Origin: Gallionellaceae bacterium
GTDB taxonomy: Bacteria > Pseudomonadota > Gammaproteobacteria > Burkholderiales > Gallionellaceae
Assembly (NCBI GenBank): GCA_030646595.1
Contig: JAUSKS010000115.1
Span: 1-7,134 of the forward strand
Length of the DNA: 7,134 nt
Reading direction: 5' to 3'
The notes under the pieces are model-generated. The model worked only from the letters and a program-made list of their open reading frames with translations, made no database searches and had not been told where the DNA came from. How positions within the stretch are numbered: position 1 is the stretch's first letter; every line of letters starts with the position of its first letter. Shown one piece after another: positions 1 through 6,660 of the stretch. The position numbers and the translations under genes were made by a program.

Positions 1-807
1 AGCCAGTGCGGCAAATTTGTTATGGGCGCTCTTGAATGGCAAACCACTGGCCTGCGCTAACTCGGCTGCCACGCGCTCGCCAAATTCCGCATGCGTATTC
101 AGCCCTGTTCCTACCGCAGTGCCGCCCACAGCCAGCTCGCACAGCGCAGGCAGGGTGGCGTTGATTATGGTTTCGGCATAAGTCAGTTGTGCTACATAAG
201 CAGAAAATTCCTGCCCCAATGTTAACGGCGTCGCATCCTGCAAATGGGTACGGCCTATTTTTACAATGTTATCGAAGCTGTGCGATTTTTTATCCAGCGT
301 TGCGCGCAGTTTGTGTAAGGCGGGGAGCAAGGTCTGGGTCATGGCAATCGTGGCTGCGACATGCATGGCCGTGGGAAAAATATCATTCGATGATTGGCCC
401 AGATTGACCTCATCGTTGGGGTGTACCAGCCGCGCCTGGCCGCGTGTGCCGCCCAGCAATTCCGAAGCGCGGTTGGCCAGCACCTCGTTCAGATTCATAT
501 TGGTTTGCGTACCGGAACCGGTTTGCCACACCGATAGTGGAAATTCCTGTCCATGTTTACCAGCCAGCACTTCATCTGCTGCCTGAGTGATGGCGCTCGC
601 CTTGTCTGTCTTTAATAAACCTAAATCGCGATTAACCACCGCACATGCGCGCTTGACCTGAGCCAGTGCCAGAATGAGTTCGGGCGGCATGTGTTCCGAG
701 GAAATATGAAAATGCTCCAGCGAGCGCTGTGTCTGCGCGCCCCAAAGTCGGTTCGCCGGAACCTCAATGTTGCCGAAGGTATCGTGTTCTGTTCTGGTTG
801 GGGTCAT
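1..807 (-). CDS. fumC: class II fumarate hydratase (fumarase C), 3' end outside the window
   Basis: Interconverts fumarate and L-malate in the cytosolic TCA cycle; class II enzymes are iron-independent homotetramers. The first 269 residues are readable, of about 460 usual for the family. Visible family blocks are [11 protein letters not shown] (residues 95-105) followed by [35 protein letters not shown] (about 129-149), [17 protein letters not shown] (184-200) and [16 protein letters not shown] (about 224-239). His188 in GRTHLQ falls at the number of the catalytic-site His of E. coli FumC. The GSSxMPxKxNP loop with the second catalytic residue lies beyond the left edge. The ATG at 807 is preceded by AGGA with a 6-base gap. 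It lies 72 bases downstream of acnA on the same strand, so cotranscription is likely, across a hairpin repeat. Aspartase and argininosuccinate lyase share the superfamily fold, but the blocks read as fumarase. No frameshift is seen. Confidence 0.96.
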   Translation of the reverse strand, partial: MTPTRTEHDTFGNIEVPANRLWGAQTQRSLEHFHISSEHMPPELILALAQVKRACAVVNRDLGLLKTDKASAITQAADEVLAGKHGQEFPLSVWQTGSGTQTNMNLNEVLANRASELLGGTRGQARLVHPNDEVNLGQSSNDIFPTAMHVAATIAMTQTLLPALHKLRATLDKKSHSFDNIVKIGRTHLQDATPLTLGQEFSAYVAQLTYAETIINATLPALCELAVGGTAVGTGLNTHAEFGERVAAELAQASGLPFKSAHNKFAALA

Positions 808-827
808 GGTTTTTCCTGTTGGTAATG

Positions 828-873
828 GGAGCGCGGGCGTCTCGCCCGCATGCGGACAAGATGTCCGCGTTCC
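828..873. repeat. 46-bp double-hairpin palindromic repeat between acnA and fumC
   Basis: The unit has two perfect adjacent hairpins. One is GCGGGCG (833-839), loop TCT, CGCCCGC (843-849). The other is GCGGACA (852-858), loop AGA, TGTCCGC (862-868). The unit is bounded by GGAGCGC (828-834) and GCGTTCC (867-873), which are inverted copies with one mismatch. It fills most of the gap between the acnA stop and the fumC ribosome binding site. In the acnA-fumC transcript it would form two stem-loops without a T-tract, fitting an mRNA-stability or polarity element more than a terminator. From memory, closely similar GC-rich modules occur as dispersed repeats in several phyla and give spurious peptides of the type ARASRPH; that link was not checked by a search. 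Confidence 0.7.
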
Positions 874-879
874 TTAATA

Positions 880-3765
880 TCACCCCACCAACTCGCGCAG
901 CACATAAGGCAATATCCCGCCATGCCGATAATAATCCACCTCTATCGGCGTATCAATGCGCAGCAGCAGCGTCACTTGCTGGGTGCTGCCGTCGCGGCGC
1001 GTGATGGTAAGCGTGATGTCTTGCTGCGGTTTGAGATCAGGGCTGATGCCGCTGAAATCAAAAGTTTCATTGCCTACTAACTGCAAGGAATTCACACTGT
1101 CATTACCTTTGAATTGCAAAGGCAGCACCCCCATACCCACCAGATTACTACGGTGTATGCGCTCAAAACTTTTTGCCACCACGGCTTTCACGCCCAGCAG
1201 TTGGGTGCCTTTGGCTGCCCAGTCGCGTGAGGAGCCGGTGCCATATTCTTCACCCGCAAAAATGACGGTGGGAATGCCAGCAGCGATATATTGCATGGCG
1301 GCATCGTAGATAGCAATCTGTTCACCGTTACATAAGGTATAGCCACCTTCCACGCGGCTACCATCCGGCTTGGCAGGCAGCATCAGATTTTTGATACGTA
1401 CATTGGCAAAGGTGCCGCGTATCATGACTTCGTGATTGCCGCGCCGCGCGCCATAACTATTGAAATCCTTGATCGCCACGCCTTTGCTTTGCAGATATAG
1501 TCCGGCTGGAGTGGACGCCTTGAAGCTGCCGGCTGGGCTGATGTGGTCAGTGGTAACTGAGTCACCGAAAATGCCCAGCGCTTTTGCCTTGCTGATGTTG
1601 CCGATGTGGGCAGTGCTCATGCTGAAGCCATCAAAGAAAGGCGGGCAGGCGATATAGGTGGAACCATTCCATTGATAGCGGCTACCCGCGCTGGCCGAAA
1701 TGGCATTCCACAAGGGCAAGTCGCGGGTCAAGTCAGCATACAGTTTGCGATACACTGCCGGGTCAGCAGCGTATTTCATGACCGCATGAATTTCTTCATT
1801 GCTGGGCCAGATATCTTGCAGATAAACCTTGTCGCCATTCTTTCCCACACCCAGCGCTTCGCTATCCAGATTGATATTCATCGTGCCCGCCAGCGCGTAC
1901 GCCACTACCAGCGGTGGGCTGGCTAGAAAATTGGCTTTGATGTTGGCATGAATGCGCGCTTCAAAATTACGGTTACCCGATAATACTGCGCAGGCCACAA
2001 TATCATGCTGCGTGATGGCCTCTTCCAGTTGCGGATCCAGCGGCCCGGCATTGCCTATGCAAGTGGTGCAACCATACGCGGCCAAACCAAAGCCCAGCTT
2101 TTCCAGATAGGGCAACAGACCGGCATTGCACAGATATTCGGTGACCACGCGCGAGCCAGGGGCGAGTGAAGTTTTGATGGTGGGTTTGACCGACAAGCCG
2201 TGTTCTACCGCTTTCCTGGCCAGCAGCCCGGCGGCCAGCATGACGCCTGGATTAGAGGTGTTGGTGCAGGAAGTAATAGCTGCAATCAGCACATCGCCAT
2301 GCTTCAGATATACGCAACCGGGATCGGGCGCACCTGCTGGTTTGGCAGAAATGACATCCGGCGTAGGCCGGTTGTCCATCATTTCCAGTTCGGTTACTGC
2401 AGCAGTATTTTTGGTGCTGGTGCCACCTGCGCTGCCGGGTTTGGATTTGGGTGCGCTTTCCTGCGCTTGTTCGCCACCGCCTGTAACGCTGGCAACAAAT
2501 TTCAAGCCATAGCGGGTGGGATATTGTTGTGCCAGCTCAGCGGCAGGTTTACCGAAGCCATTGGCAGCAGTGGGTTTGCTGAATAATTCGGTAAAACACG
2601 ATTTCAGTTGGCCCAGCTCGATGCGGTCTTGTGGCCGCTTGGGACCGGCCACGCTGGGCACGATGCTATCGAGATCGAGTTGCAAGGTGGTGCTGTAATC
2701 AATCTCACCTGCTTGCGGTGTGCCATACAAACCTTGTGCTTTAAAGTACGCTTGCAAGGCATCAATTTCTTCCGCGCTGCGCCCGGTGGCGCGGAAATAA
2801 TCCACGGTCATATCATCCACCGGGAAGAAGCCCATGGTTGCGCCATATTCCGGCGCCATGTTGGCGATGGTCGCACGATCGGTGATAGCCAGCGAGGCCG
2901 TGCCTGCGCCAAAAAATTCGACGAACTTGCCCACCACTTTTTCCTTACGCAGCATTTCGGTAACAGTCAGCACCAGGTCGGTGGCGGTTACACCTTCGCG
3001 TAATTTTCCAGTCAGGTTTACGCCCACCACATCGGGTGTCAGAAAATATACGGGCTGGCCCAGCATACCTGCTTCCGCTTCAATGCCGCCTACGCCCCAG
3101 CCCACCACGCCTATAGCATTGATCATGGTGGTGTGAGAATCAGTGCCGACTAGTGTATCTGGATAATACACACCCTCTTTTTGCAGCACACCGCGTGCCA
3201 GATATTCCAGATTAACCTGGTGCACGATGCCCACGCCCGGTGGCACCACCTTGAAGGTATCAAACGCCTGCATGCCCCATTTCATGAATTTGTAGCGCTC
3301 GTTGTTGCGCTCGAATTCCATTTCCATATTGAGGCGCAAGGCATCGGGACTGTTGTAGTAATCCACCTGCACCGAATGATCTACCACCAGATTGACCGGC
3401 ACTAAAGGCTCGATGATATTGGGGTTCTTGCCCATCCTGGCTGCCGCATCGCGCATGGCAGCGAGGTCAGCCAGCAGCGGCACCCCGGTAAAATCCTGCA
3501 ACACGATGCGCGCTACGACAAAAGGAATTTCTTCCGTGCGCGCGGCATGCGGTTGCCAGTTAGCCAGTTGGCGTACATGCGCCTCGGTAATTTTTTTGTT
3601 ATCGTAGTTGCGCAACACGGCTTCCAGTACAATGCGGATGCAAACCGGCAGACGCGAAATGGGTCCTATTCCGGCAGCTTCCAGCGCGGGCAGTGAATAG
3701 AACAGGCCGGAATTATTATTGGCGAGCGGGAAGGGGCCGCGAGTATTAAATAAGTTGTGCGACAT
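880..3765 (-). CDS. acnA: aconitate hydratase, AcnA/IRP type, with a central insertion
   Basis: Isomerises citrate to isocitrate through cis-aconitate in the TCA cycle, using a [4Fe-4S] cluster in the cytosol. The reading frame gives 961 residues, against about 890 for E. coli AcnA. Cluster ligands are Cys500 (SCTNTSNP) and Cys566/Cys569 (YGCTTCIG). Other family blocks are [17 protein letters not shown] (204-220), [17 protein letters not shown] (222-238), AGPKRPQDR (373-381), SLAPGSRV (533-540), [12 protein letters not shown] (595-606), the swivel-domain [14 protein letters not shown] (734-747), and [13 protein letters not shown] (841-853) with the substrate-binding GSSR. The excess length is mostly a Gly/Ser/Ala/Lys-rich stretch at about residues 430-485 (plus-strand 2311-2478). 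The ATG at 3765 follows GGAG by 8 bases; an in-frame TTG at 3798 adds 11 residues but lies beside the predicted -10 box. An AcnD methylcitrate-pathway role is less likely because no prp genes are adjacent. It is followed by fumC. Confidence 0.96.
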   Translation of the reverse strand: MSHNLFNTRGPFPLANNNSGLFYSLPALEAAGIGPISRLPVCIRIVLEAVLRNYDNKKITEAHVRQLANWQPHAARTEEIPFVVARIVLQDFTGVPLLADLAAMRDAAARMGKNPNIIEPLVPVNLVVDHSVQVDYYNSPDALRLNMEMEFERNNERYKFMKWGMQAFDTFKVVPPGVGIVHQVNLEYLARGVLQKEGVYYPDTLVGTDSHTTMINAIGVVGWGVGGIEAEAGMLGQPVYFLTPDVVGVNLTGKLREGVTATDLVLTVTEMLRKEKVVGKFVEFFGAGTASLAITDRATIANMAPEYGATMGFFPVDDMTVDYFRATGRSAEEIDALQAYFKAQGLYGTPQAGEIDYSTTLQLDLDSIVPSVAGPKRPQDRIELGQLKSCFTELFSKPTAANGFGKPAAELAQQYPTRYGLKFVASVTGGGEQAQESAPKSKPGSAGGTSTKNTAAVTELEMMDNRPTPDVISAKPAGAPDPGCVYLKHGDVLIAAITSCTNTSNPGVMLAAGLLARKAVEHGLSVKPTIKTSLAPGSRVVTEYLCNAGLLPYLEKLGFGLAAYGCTTCIGNAGPLDPQLEEAITQHDIVACAVLSGNRNFEARIHANIKANFLASPPLVVAYALAGTMNINLDSEALGVGKNGDKVYLQDIWPSNEEIHAVMKYAADPAVYRKLYADLTRDLPLWNAISASAGSRYQWNGSTYIACPPFFDGFSMSTAHIGNISKAKALGIFGDSVTTDHISPAGSFKASTPAGLYLQSKGVAIKDFNSYGARRGNHEVMIRGTFANVRIKNLMLPAKPDGSRVEGGYTLCNGEQIAIYDAAMQYIAAGIPTVIFAGEEYGTGSSRDWAAKGTQLLGVKAVVAKSFERIHRSNLVGMGVLPLQFKGNDSVNSLQLVGNETFDFSGISPDLKPQQDITLTITRRDGSTQQVTLLLRIDTPIEVDYYRHGGILPYVLRELVG

Positions 3766-3799
3766 GACAAGGGCTCCGGGGCAAACGCTACAAATCAAG

Positions 3800-3805
3800 A
3801 TTATA
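3800..3805 (-). promoter_or_regulatory. -10 box of the acnA promoter
   Basis: On the minus strand this reads TATAAT, a perfect sigma-70 -10 hexamer. Transcription would start near 3793, leaving a leader of about 28 bases before the acnA ATG at 3765. No good -35 hexamer is seen at 16-19 bases upstream, so the promoter may need an activator; a small palindrome, AGCAG-C-CTGCT (3829-3839), lies where a -35 or operator would be. The placement argues against the alternative TTG start at 3798. Confidence 0.55.
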
Positions 3806-3900
3806 GCGTGACGAGACTTTGGCGTGCTAGCAGCCTGCTGACTAATGGAAAAATAGTTGTTTTTAGCTGAAGCCAGACAGGGCTTAGGGAGTCTTTAAAT

Positions 3901-3929
3901 TTGACGCGATTCAATGTGTTTACTATATA
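3901..3929 (+). promoter_or_regulatory. sigma-70-type promoter of the response-regulator pair
   Basis: TTGACG (3901-3906) and TATATA (3924-3929) are separated by 17 bases, the ideal sigma-70 spacing. The predicted start near 3936 gives a leader of about 93 bases before the ATG at 4029. This is the only strong promoter-like pair in the divergent intergenic region facing right. Confidence 0.6.
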
Positions 3930-3980
3930 CTTAGGTCGAGTATAGGATTTGCTTTTGAGTGAGTAATACGCAGCCTTGCT

Positions 3981-3999
3981 GGAATAGTTGTTTAATTCC
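3981..3999. promoter_or_regulatory. inverted repeat GGAAT-N9-ATTCC in the regulator-gene leader
   Basis: The perfect 5-base arms GGAAT (3981-3985) and ATTCC (3995-3999) lie about 45 bases downstream of the predicted start and 29 bases before the ATG at 4029. The 11-mer AATAGTTGTTT inside it (3983-3993) also occurs at 3852-3862, near the acnA promoter. A binding site shared by the two divergent units, or a leader hairpin, is possible. The arms are short, so chance is not excluded. Confidence 0.25.
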
Positions 4000-4028
4000 G
4001 ACGTGGGTATTATTTTGGAGGGTTTGCT

Positions 4029-4535
4029 ATGCACCCAATCACTGTGGCAATTGCAGATGCGGATGGTAATAGACGCATAAGGTATGAGCATTCCTTGCAA
4101 GATGATCTTGGCGTCGTGTTGTTGACGGATGTTGCGTCAAGCAATGAAGCTGAATTTGAGACCCGTCGGGCGAAGCCGCGCACCAATATTACTGTAGCTG
4201 AAAATGAATTAGCCAGGGCCATGCGTCTTAATCCACGCGTTCTGCTGGTTGATTTAAATCTGTGTTCAGATGTAAATTTCAGCATGCTAGGATCGTTGCA
4301 TCGGCAGTGTCCCGCGACATTTGTTGTTTTGTTGGTCGAAGGAAGTGGTTCAATAAGCGAAGAAGCAATCATGCAAGCCATGGAAGCGGGTGCGCGCGGC
4401 TATCTGAGCCGCGAAACTGCTCATCATGAGCTTGCAAAAGTCGCACAGGTTGTTGGACGTGGTGAGATATGGGCACCACGTAAAATGCTCGGTAAAATTA
4501 TGGATCGGGTTCTGCGCCATGAAGTACTCCATTAG
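4029..4535 (+). CDS. stand-alone receiver-like protein without output domain
   Basis: A 168-residue protein resembling the receiver half of NarL/FixJ response regulators. The first strand carries acidic Asp10/Asp12 (IADAD). The third strand, RVLLVDLNL, puts Asp75 at the phosphoacceptor position. The GARGYLSRE block (121-129) matches the GA.GYL.K segment, but Arg128 replaces the conserved Lys, and no Thr/Ser is evident in the switch position of FVVLLVEG (98-105). Between strands 2 and 3 it is longer than usual, with a charged stretch at about 40-62. The tail, GRGEIWAPRKMLGKIMDRVL, is the linker that normally leads into a LuxR-type helix-turn-helix, but the protein stops there. The start is supported by GGAGGG (4017-4022), 6 bases before the ATG. 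The last 17 bases overlap the next gene, so translational coupling is likely. Its role may be to modulate the next gene's product (inference). Phosphorylation competence is doubtful. Confidence 0.75.
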   Translation: MHPITVAIADADGNRRIRYEHSLQDDLGVVLLTDVASSNEAEFETRRAKPRTNITVAENELARAMRLNPRVLLVDLNLCSDVNFSMLGSLHRQCPATFVVLLVEGSGSISEEAIMQAMEAGARGYLSRETAHHELAKVAQVVGRGEIWAPRKMLGKIMDRVLRHEVLH

Positions 4536-5217
4536 TGTTGTTAAGGTTGAGCAAGCGCATAGCTTGATGCTTGCCAGCCCAAGCATGCGTAAGCTTGACC
4601 GCTGGAAGCAAGGGTTGAATGGCTACGCCCGGCTATTGCATATACAAAATTTGGACTCGCTCAGGGATGAGGTGGTGCAGGTCAAACCTGAAATTCTTCT
4701 GCTTGACTATGAATTACCTCAACTGGATGGTGCGCGCGGCATTGTTCGCTTGAGGAGATTAAGTCCGCACACAAAAATTGTTATGATGAGCGGCTCTATT
4801 TCTGATGAGGAGGAGTGGGCGTTTTTCAGGGCAGGTGCGCGTGGTTGCTGCCGAGACGATATTAGTTTGGAATCCCTGCAAACCCTAGTCGCAGCCGTTC
4901 AGCAAGGTGAATTATGGATTCGGCGCACACTTACCTATCGCTTGCTGGAGCAGATGGGAGGGGCATCAAATAAAAAAATTGACCGGACATATCTCGGTCT
5001 GCTCGCAAGCCTTACACAGCGTGAATATGAAATTTCAGTGCGGGTAAGTATCGGCGAAAATAACAAGCAGATTGCCCAAGCCCTGAAAATTACCGAGCGT
5101 ACGGTGAAGTCTCATCTGACAGAAATCTATCGTAAACTGGGGGATGTTGACCGGCTAAAATTGGCGCTCATTTTGTCCGGAGACGAGCGTCAAGTTCGCA
5201 GAGGTGTAGTTGGATAA
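4519..5217 (+). CDS. NarL/FixJ-family response regulator with LuxR-type HTH
   Basis: A 232-residue transcription factor. The receiver-like domain (about 1-125) has ILLLDYELPQLDG with Asp63 at the phosphoacceptor site and Ser91 (MMSG) at the switch position. GARGCCRDD (106-114) has Arg112 in place of the conserved Lys, and the N-terminal acidic pair is reduced to Glu11 (VVKVEQ). The linker QQGELWIRR precedes a GerE/LuxR-type helix-turn-helix at about 165-220: LTQREYEI, then NKQIAQALKITERTVKSHL with recognition helix, then IYRKLG. The ATG at 4519 is chosen because the protein then begins at the first receiver strand; an upstream in-frame start at 4426 would add 31 residues wholly overlapping the preceding gene. 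There is no strong ribosome binding site, which fits coupling to the preceding gene. It resembles that protein through the GARG and GE.W blocks, suggesting a tandem duplication. No histidine kinase is adjacent. The target is unknown; the PEP-CTERM gene downstream is a candidate. Confidence 0.88.
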   Translation: MKYSISVVKVEQAHSLMLASPSMRKLDRWKQGLNGYARLLHIQNLDSLRDEVVQVKPEILLLDYELPQLDGARGIVRLRRLSPHTKIVMMSGSISDEEEWAFFRAGARGCCRDDISLESLQTLVAAVQQGELWIRRTLTYRLLEQMGGASNKKIDRTYLGLLASLTQREYEISVRVSIGENNKQIAQALKITERTVKSHLTEIYRKLGDVDRLKLALILSGDERQVRRGVVG

Positions 5218-5246
5218 CACTGCCAGGGAAATTAGATTTATTGCTT

Positions 5247-5265
5247 CTCACAAGATTAAAACACC
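5247..5265 (+). repeat. imperfect 19-bp direct repeat, copy 1
   Basis: CTCACAAGATTAAAACACC matches copy 2 at 5585-5603 at 16 of 19 positions without gaps. Similarity continues loosely downstream as ATTTT and then GGCAG.GC.GG (from 5289). The downstream block sits 10 bases further from this copy than from copy 2, about one DNA helical turn. It may be a duplicated regulatory segment or a binding site. Confidence 0.4.
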
Positions 5266-5378
5266 GATTTTAGTCATGCTGCGGGCTTGGCAGAGCGGTT
5301 TCTCCTATCGGGTTTTGCGCGATTAGACGATTCCGGCCCCCTTCAACCAAGCTGCGCTAGCCCACCCACCCTTCAGTA

Positions 5379-5549
5379 GGGCACCTCTAAAAATCCAAAT
5401 TTCGTCGCAGTACTGCGTTGCTCACACCCTTCGGGTGCGAGGACCTCTCCGAGACAAAAAATTATTCCTTACACATCAGGTATATGCTGCGTCGCAATTT
5501 TTTGCTCGCGCCTTGCCTTGCTTAGAATTTTAAATTTTAAGAGGTACCC
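5379..5549. mobile_element. MITE-like foldback element with TIRs and AGTA target duplication
   Basis: The left end begins GGGCACCTCTAAAAAT and the inverted right end begins GGGTACCTCTTAAAAT. Over 25 bases (5379-5403 against 5525-5549) 20 positions match. The element is flanked by the direct repeat AGTA (5375-5378 and 5550-5553). Inside is a second inverted repeat with 13-base arms and one bulged A (5450-5463 and 5496-5508, core CAAAAAATT/AATTTTTTG), plus a small hairpin CACCC-TTC-GGGTG (5425-5437). It is 171 bases long with no coding frame, so it would be non-autonomous and need a transposase supplied elsewhere. The insertion-sequence family was not recognised. It sits between a regulator gene and a PEP-CTERM gene, upstream of the latter's likely promoter. 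Confidence 0.65.
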
Positions 5550-5584
5550 AGTAGGTGGTAGTTCAGTCAAAATCATCATCAGCG

Positions 5585-5603
5585 CTCACCTGATAAAAAC
5601 ACC
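5585..5603 (+). repeat. imperfect 19-bp direct repeat, copy 2
   Basis: CTCACCTGATAAAAACACC matches copy 1 (5247-5265) at 16 of 19 positions. It is followed by ATTTT and by GGCAGTGCCGGGGC at 5617. It lies about 210 bases upstream of the PEP-CTERM ATG, on the other side of the MITE-like element from copy 1. Confidence 0.4.
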
Positions 5604-5615
5604 CTCAATTTTGCT

Positions 5616-5631
5616 CGGCAGTGCCGGGGCA
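5616..5631 (+). promoter_or_regulatory. weak sigma-54-like -24/-12 site
   Basis: GG (5617-5618) and GC (5629-5630) are separated by exactly 10 bases, as in sigma-54 promoters. The flanking bases (CGGCAG and GGGCA) match the TGGCAC-N5-TTGC consensus only partly. Sigma-54 and the NtrC-type regulator PrsR are known to control PEP-CTERM genes in Zoogloea, which makes the site worth noting. Transcription would begin near 5642, giving a leader of about 170 bases. Confidence 0.25.
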
Positions 5632-5649
5632 ACAATTAATAAGTGATGT

Positions 5650-5669
5650 ACCTGTACCAAGGTACAGTA
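5650..5669. promoter_or_regulatory. lux-box-like palindrome upstream of the PEP-CTERM gene
   Basis: ACCTGTACCAAGGTACAGTA contains perfect 7-base arms, CTGTACC and GGTACAG (5652-5658, 5661-5667), around AA. Its half-sites ACCTGTA and TACAG have the spacing of the 20-base Vibrio lux box (ACCTGTA-N6-TACAGGT), differing in the last two bases. If it acts at -42.5 as in LuxR-activated promoters, transcription would start near 5702, with TAGTAT (5691-5696) as the -10 box. It could instead form a leader hairpin if transcription begins at the upstream GG-N10-GC site. The LuxR-type HTH protein encoded at 4519-5217 is a possible binder (inference). Confidence 0.4.
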
Positions 5670-5811
5670 CCGCTTATAAATCTATTCTAATAGTATCGGG
5701 ACATACTCCTACTTCTGCGTGGTCGGTAATGATGGGAATGGGGTATGGGGTGGCTGCAATTTTGAATTTTATCTGGGGTAATTTTTATAACTTTAATTTA
5801 AGGAGAGTATC

Positions 5812-6558
5812 ATGAAAGATAATTTCTCGCGTGCGGTGTCTGTTGATGCGACCGCACGGCGTGGCCTTGCCGCCGAGACAGCAACAGTAAAAAAATCTGT
5901 CAAGGCAATGTTGGCTTCACTGGGTATGGCAGCCGCAATAGGTATGTTTTCACCCAGCGCGAATGCCCTGGCTTGGACTCTAAGCCCGGATGCGAATGCC
6001 TTGGCATTTGGCGTAACGGTTGTTGATGGTGTGGCGCAGATCGGCTCAGCAGATACGCCGGGGCAACCAGCGGGAATATTCGGGGCTGGCTTTACTCAGA
6101 CGGGGACAAGCTTCAGTATGGACTTTGACGCAGACCTTTATACTTGGGATGCATATAATGCGCCTGCAGGTACAGGCACTGGCTGGTGGGATGCATTTGT
6201 CGTGACCGTTAGCACTGTTGACTATTACTGGAATCTCGTTCTTTCGGATCCGGTAGTGGCAAGCGCGAGCACTTGGGTATGGGGCGGAACAAGTTATTCT
6301 GACGATATACTGGAAAATTACACTTCTGCTACGTCAACTACAGATAACATCAGCCTGACCAGTTCTTCACCTACTACTTTTTACGTAAGCCTGGTATTGG
6401 ATACCAAAACGTCCCCAAACACTGATACCAATCACCCTTCCTGGGGTAGTTTTCATGTCAACGTAGCACCTGTCCCTGAACCGGAAACCTATGCCATGTT
6501 GCTAGCTGGTCTTGGCCTGATGGGTTTTTCTGTTCGTCGCAGGAATAAAAATACCTGA
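5812..6558 (+). CDS. PEP-CTERM sorting-domain surface protein
   Basis: A 248-residue exported protein. The N-terminus is long for a signal peptide: about 26 residues precede the Lys-containing segment KKSVK (27-31), followed by a hydrophobic stretch (about 33-46) and a signal-peptidase-like site ANALA (50-54) before Trp55. The mature region is rich in Ser/Thr/Gly/Trp/Tyr and has no Cys, as expected of an extracellular beta-rich protein; no named domain is recognised. The C-terminus is a full PEP-CTERM tail: VPEPETYA (221-228), a hydrophobic helix LLAGLGLMGFS (230-240), then basic RRRNKN. In this family the tail is recognised by exosortase (EpsH/XrtA), which processes proteins at the inner membrane of exopolysaccharide-producing diderms. 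The ATG at 5812 follows AGGAG (5801-5805) by 6 bases. The ANALA segment recurs at residues 61-65 through a near-identical 14-base DNA repeat. Its precise function is unknown. Confidence 0.9.
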   Translation: MKDNFSRAVSVDATARRGLAAETATVKKSVKAMLASLGMAAAIGMFSPSANALAWTLSPDANALAFGVTVVDGVAQIGSADTPGQPAGIFGAGFTQTGTSFSMDFDADLYTWDAYNAPAGTGTGWWDAFVVTVSTVDYYWNLVLSDPVVASASTWVWGGTSYSDDILENYTSATSTTDNISLTSSSPTTFYVSLVLDTKTSPNTDTNHPSWGSFHVNVAPVPEPETYAMLLAGLGLMGFSVRRRNKNT

Positions 6559-6582
6559 TTTAGACTTGGTAAGTATATCAAA

Positions 6583-6618
6583 AATGTGTCATCCCACTTT
6601 AGGTGGAGGTGACACATT
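6583..6618. terminator. intergenic hairpin between the two exported-protein genes
   Basis: Perfect 9-base outer arms AATGTGTCA (6583-6591) and TGACACATT (6610-6618) enclose an inner CCAC/GTGG stem. It lies 24 bases after the PEP-CTERM stop. On the plus strand it is followed by ATTGAAG, which is not a strong U-tract, so it may only attenuate or protect the message. On the minus strand the hairpin is followed by TTTTTGA (minus-strand copy of the bases just left of 6588), a better terminator pattern for transcripts coming from the right. Confidence 0.5.
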
Positions 6619-6660
6619 ATTGAAGAGTGCGTCTGAACCACTGAGGATGTTGGGGGAAAA

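Larger units (their letters stand above)
5218..5811. other. 594-bp structured non-coding region
   Basis: No credible gene is seen between the regulator stop and the PEP-CTERM start. The only plus-strand frame (5621-5815, GTG start, 64 codons) lacks a ribosome binding site and recognisable sequence. The region holds a foldback MITE-like element (5379-5549), an imperfect direct repeat on either side of it (5247-5265 and 5585-5603), a GG-N10-GC motif (5617-5630), a lux-box-like palindrome (5650-5669), and an A/T-rich stretch before the PEP-CTERM ribosome binding site. No clear hairpin terminator follows the regulator gene. Confidence 0.7.

Noticed and set aside
956..3607. Many plus-strand open frames across the aconitase gene
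   Set aside because: They are antisense to a clearly conserved enzyme, and none shows family motifs or ribosome binding sites.
3766..3798. TTG-initiated 11-residue extension of AcnA
   Set aside because: The TTG lies next to the perfect TATAAT (3800-3805), upstream of or at the expected transcript start, and the ATG at 3765 has its own GGAG.
3801..4100. Minus-strand open frame of 99 codons between acnA and the regulators
   Set aside because: It covers both divergent promoters and the start of the first regulator gene, and its translation has no family-like features.
4426..4518. Upstream start for the second regulator adding 31 residues
   Set aside because: The extension lies wholly inside the preceding gene and has no receiver-like sequence; the ATG at 4519 begins exactly at the first receiver strand.
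5218..5378. Possible tRNA or small RNA after the regulator gene
   Set aside because: No cloverleaf arms or TTCGANNC-type T-loop and no promoter-terminator pair could be found by eye.
5762..5791. TTGAAT-N18-TATAAC as the PEP-CTERM promoter
   Set aside because: The implied start near 5798 would leave almost no leader before the ribosome binding site at 5801-5805; the A/T-rich context makes chance likely.
5621..5815. Open frame of 64 codons just before the PEP-CTERM gene
   Set aside because: GTG start, no ribosome binding site, no recognisable sequence, spans the predicted promoter and operator, and overlaps the next start by 4 bases.
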